A program made the translations under genes and the position numbers. DNA of 52,093 nt. It comes from CAZVCG01 sp964626265 (GTDB lineage Bacteria > Pseudomonadota > Alphaproteobacteria > UBA9219). Position 1 is the stretch's first letter. Each line of letters begins with the position of its first letter. Of this stretch, positions 49,376-52,093 are shown one piece after another. Below the pieces are notes generated by a model. That model searched no databases, was not told the DNA's origin, and worked only from the letters and a program-made list of their open reading frames with translations. The stretch spans positions 1-52,093 of the forward strand of contig CAZVCG010000012.1 in the NCBI GenBank assembly GCA_964626265.1. The letters run 5' to 3'.

Positions 49376-51046
49376 TTAGGCCACCTTTAACTTAACGGTA
49401 GGCATGGCCGCCATTTTAGGCGCATTTTGGCCAAGTTGATCGAAGGCAAGCCTATAGTTGTATGCGTCCACCAAAGCCATCAACGATGCGCCGATGATGT
49501 CTTTCGAAATGCCGATGGTCGTCCAACGCTTTTTGGTGCGTTTGTCCATCACGTCCAGAACCACGCAAGTCGTCGCTCCCGCCGCTTCTTTAGGGTTTAA
49601 GATGGCGACGTTGTAATCGACGAGCTTAAGGTTCTCCATTTCCGGATAGTTGCCATTCATGGCGTTGCGCATGGCGCGATCCAGCGCGAAAACAGGTCCG
49701 TCGCCCACGGCTTCACCCGATACTTCGAGGCGTTGCATCTCGGCGGTCAATTCCTTGCCCGCAATTTTCATTAACACTGAAGCCCGCGCGACGTTGCGCA
49801 GTTTGCCGTCGTCGTCGAATTCGCCTTCGTCAACGATACGGAATTTCTTGACCTCGAAGGGCCTTTTGAGACGTCCGAGTTTCCGCAAGGCCAAAACGGC
49901 AAAGCTCGCCTCTGCAAGTTCGTAGGAATAGCCTTCGTCTTCCCTCTTTTTAACGGAGGCAAGAAGCTCTTTTAGTTTCGGGTCTTTGGGATCGACATCG
50001 ATGCCGTGAGCCTCAAGATTGATAAGAAGGTTCGCTGCGCCTGCCTGATCGGACACAAGAATTTGCCGTTCATTGCCAACGGTTTCCGGTTCGATATGTT
50101 CATAAAGCTTGGGATTCTTCCTGACGGCTTGACCGTGAACACCGCCTTTGTGCGCGAATGCGTCCGCGCCGACATAAGGTGCGCGGGGATTGCGCTTGAG
50201 GCGCATTAAGTCGGCAAAATCGTCCGCGAGCTTTTTAAGGCCGCCAAGATTTTCTTTGGCAAAACCGAGAGTATAACCCATTTTCAACACGAGATTGGAC
50301 ATGATCGTGTTGAGGTTGGCGTTGCCGCAACGTTCGCCTAACCCGTTGAGCGTTCCTTGCACCATGCGGCATCCGGCGCGGACGGCTTCTTGCGTGTTTG
50401 CGTCGGCGAGGCCGCCGTCGTTATGGCAATGGATGCCAAGACGCGCTCCGGGGATTTCCTTTTTCACGGTTGTGACGATTTCGAACACTTCGTGAGGCAA
50501 CATGCCTCCGCGGGTGTCGCACAGGACAAGCCAATCCGCGCCTGCTTCATGAGCTGCCCGCAAACATTTCAGGGCGTAAGCGGGATTGTCCTTATAACCG
50601 TCGAAGAAATGCTCGGCGTCGAATACGAATTCCTTACCGAGGCTTTTAGCGTAGGTGACACTGTTACGGATCATCTCCAGATTTTCGTCTTCGGTCGCGC
50701 CCAAGGCTTCGGTCACATGGGCCATCCACGTTTTGCCGAACAAGCAGATAGTGTTGGCGTTGCTATGGACAACCTTTCGAAAACCTTCGTCGGTTTCTGG
50801 AGTTAGGCCTTTTTTGAGCGTCATACCGAAGGCCGTGAAACGGGCGTTTTTCAAATTCGGCGGATTTTTGAATAGATCATTATCCGTTTCGTTTGCGCCG
50901 GGCCAGCCGCCCTCGACATAGTCGATGCCGAAAAGGTCGAGCCACCGCGCAATGGTTTTCTTATGCCTGGGTGAATATTTTACGCCCGGCGTCTGTCCGC
51001 CGTCACGAAGACTGGTGTCAAATACATATACGCGATTGTCCGACAT
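49376..51046 (-). CDS. cimA: (R)-citramalate synthase
   Basis: The 556-residue enzyme condenses pyruvate and acetyl-CoA into citramalate, an entry to isoleucine. The TIM barrel starts FDTSLRDGGQTPGVKYS, with GIHCHNDGGLADANTQEAV near residue 200 (metal His pair) and NGLGERCGNANLNTIM. A C-terminal LeuA-like allosteric domain (GDGPVFALDRAMRNAMNG) is present. Length and the DGGQTPG form support CimA over LeuA. GAGG precedes ATG 51046. Confidence 0.93.
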   Translation of the reverse strand: MSDNRVYVFDTSLRDGGQTPGVKYSPRHKKTIARWLDLFGIDYVEGGWPGANETDNDLFKNPPNLKNARFTAFGMTLKKGLTPETDEGFRKVVHSNANTICLFGKTWMAHVTEALGATEDENLEMIRNSVTYAKSLGKEFVFDAEHFFDGYKDNPAYALKCLRAAHEAGADWLVLCDTRGGMLPHEVFEIVTTVKKEIPGARLGIHCHNDGGLADANTQEAVRAGCRMVQGTLNGLGERCGNANLNTIMSNLVLKMGYTLGFAKENLGGLKKLADDFADLMRLKRNPRAPYVGADAFAHKGGVHGQAVRKNPKLYEHIEPETVGNERQILVSDQAGAANLLINLEAHGIDVDPKDPKLKELLASVKKREDEGYSYELAEASFAVLALRKLGRLKRPFEVKKFRIVDEGEFDDDGKLRNVARASVLMKIAGKELTAEMQRLEVSGEAVGDGPVFALDRAMRNAMNGNYPEMENLKLVDYNVAILNPKEAAGATTCVVLDVMDKRTKKRWTTIGISKDIIGASLMALVDAYNYRLAFDQLGQNAPKMAAMPTVKLKVA

Positions 51047-51327
51047 AATAACCTCAAATTGAAAAACAGATTCATGACCGCCTTGGGCGGTGGGGCAGAG
51101 TCAAATTGTGGGTGAGGCCGCGTGTGTTTCCTGCTTACGCAGGAATAATAATCGCAATAATAATCGCGTTGATGCGCGCCGCAGTGGATGCGGTCGTAAG
51201 GCTGTTATCCGATGTGATAAGAGCGTTGCGCATGGGAGGCAGTGTAAGAATCCGCCCCTGATTTGTAAAGAGGCGATTTAGTTGCGCCAAAGAGTTTGGT
51301 TAACGGTGTGACATTTACCTTAACGTC
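51047..51327. other. Intergenic region between cysS and cimA
   Basis: No gene is seen. There is a hairpin TTCCTGC/GCAGGAA near 51125 and short repeats of AATAATCGC (51147-51168). It should hold the cimA promoter on the reverse strand, but I cannot place it. Confidence 0.4.
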
Positions 51328-51356
51328 AAAAAAAGCCCCTCCCTTGCGGGAGGGGA
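51328..51356 (-). terminator. Rho-independent terminator of cysS
   Basis: On the reverse strand CCCCTCCCGCAAGGGAGGGG is followed by CTTTTTTT. It lies 23 bp after the cysS stop. Confidence 0.88.
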
Positions 51357-51378
51357 AAAGATGAATCTTTAATTACCT

Positions 51379-52093
51379 TTATTCCCTGCGCCACGTGGTG
51401 CCTTGTGGGCCGTCTTCGAGAATAACGCCTTGCGCGGCGAGCGTATCTCTAATTCGATCCGCTTCGGCGAAGTTCTTGGCTATGCGCGCGGCTAGGCGAG
51501 CGGCGATCTGTGCCTCAACCTCTTCATTCGAAGGTCCGCTTGTCACGCTACCCTTAAGCCATGCTTCGGCGTCTTGCTGAAGAATGCCCAGCGCATCGCC
51601 GCATGCGAGGATCTGCGCCTTAAATCTGGCTTGAGCAGCGGGCGCGTTGGCGCGGTTGAGTTCGTTGACGAGCTCATGCACTACTGAAATCGCCAGCGGC
51701 GTGTTCATGTCGTCAAGCAACGCGTTTTCGAACGCCTCCGGCGGCGTTGTTTTATCCGCCTTAACCGATGCCACATTGCGCAACGCGCCATACCAGCGGT
51801 CGAGCGTGGTTTTCGCATGCTTCAGGCCATCAATGGTGAAATCAAGCGGCGAGCGGTAGTGCGTAGAGAGCAAAGCAAGGCGCAAGGCTTCGCCCGGCGC
51901 TTCGGCCAGCAGGTCGCGGATGGTGAAAAAGTTGCCGAGCGATTTCGACATCTTTTCGCCGTTCACGATCAAAAAGCCGTTGTGCGCCCAGTATTTCGAA
52001 AACAGCGGCGTGCCGTTGGCGCAACGGCTTTGCGCGATTTCGTTTTCGTGGTGCGGGAAGATGAGGTCAAGCCCGCCCGCGTGAATGTCGAAC
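51379..52093 (-). CDS. cysS: Cysteinyl-tRNA synthetase, C-terminal part (5' end outside window)
   Basis: The frame is open to the window edge, so the gene is partial; 238 codons are visible. The first visible residues FDIHAGGLDLIFPHHENEIA contain the HHENE motif, followed by AHNGFLIVNGEKMSKSLGNFF with the KMSKS loop. A DALR/anticodon-binding region (LAISVVHELVNELNRA) follows. The tail ends GTTWRRE as in other CysRS. Confidence 0.96.
   Translation of the reverse strand, partial: FDIHAGGLDLIFPHHENEIAQSRCANGTPLFSKYWAHNGFLIVNGEKMSKSLGNFFTIRDLLAEAPGEALRLALLSTHYRSPLDFTIDGLKHAKTTLDRWYGALRNVASVKADKTTPPEAFENALLDDMNTPLAISVVHELVNELNRANAPAAQARFKAQILACGDALGILQQDAEAWLKGSVTSGPSNEEVEAQIAARLAARIAKNFAEADRIRDTLAAQGVILEDGPQGTTWRRE

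Overview
The window looks like a chromosomal segment of an alphaproteobacterium. The evidence is an Irr-type Fur regulator, a TIGR02300 (FYDLN-acid) zinc-ribbon protein next to aroA, a nadABC operon facing a NadQ-like regulator, ubiquinone genes (ubiG, ubiE), and an alpha-type L28. I cannot name the genus; a deep-branching Rhodospirillales- or Micavibrio-like lineage is only a guess. No phage, plasmid, CRISPR array or complete insertion sequence was seen. Most genes are housekeeping.

Layout. 0-7.2 kb: a divergent Hsp70 with a small unknown partner, irr, then a tight reverse operon lysC > SDR > nitronate monooxygenase-like. 7.3-10.5 kb: ubiG, then a polyamine operon (speD and two tandem spermidine synthase paralogues) behind a strong sigma70-type promoter and a foldable leader. 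10.7-17 kb: rpmB, cmk, rpsA, a lone receiver domain, two tandem TrmB-like winged-helix proteins, ihfB. 17-25.3 kb: acetyltransferase, ubiE, glycosyltransferase, hydrolase, methyltransferase, P-loop protein and a run of small membrane proteins. 25.5-26.2 kb: a scar with a tRNA-Ser, a 21-bp copy of its 5' end and a decayed trehalose-phosphatase gene. 26.3-32 kb: glycosyltransferase 2, nadC/nadB/nadA and divergent nadQ. 32-39.5 kb: recN, an unknown 464-aa protein, a frameshifted purN, aroA, TIGR02300, recX and a Gly/His-rich secreted protein. 39.6-45.4 kb: gpt, three RNA methyltransferases, an ACT protein, tRNA-Ala, yggT, folD. 45.6-52 kb: a Tat-exported unknown, a trmJ / small ORF / FolM-like operon, an interrupted hypothetical, cimA, and the 3' part of cysS running off the window.

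The most unusual theme is mobile palindromic repeats. Several families of roughly 75-150 bp are scattered through the window. They sit not only between genes but inside reading frames: two in nadB (one supplies its stop codon), one in nadQ, and one that ends an alpha/beta hydrolase. This resembles the in-frame palindromic elements of Rickettsia. A further 146-bp element between purN and aroA has 11-bp perfect inverted ends and three 12-bp repeats spaced exactly 31 bp apart. The NAD operon has a readable regulatory region: a near-consensus nadA promoter with a TGAGCATAATG motif in its spacer, and a hairpin that holds the nadA ribosome-binding site.
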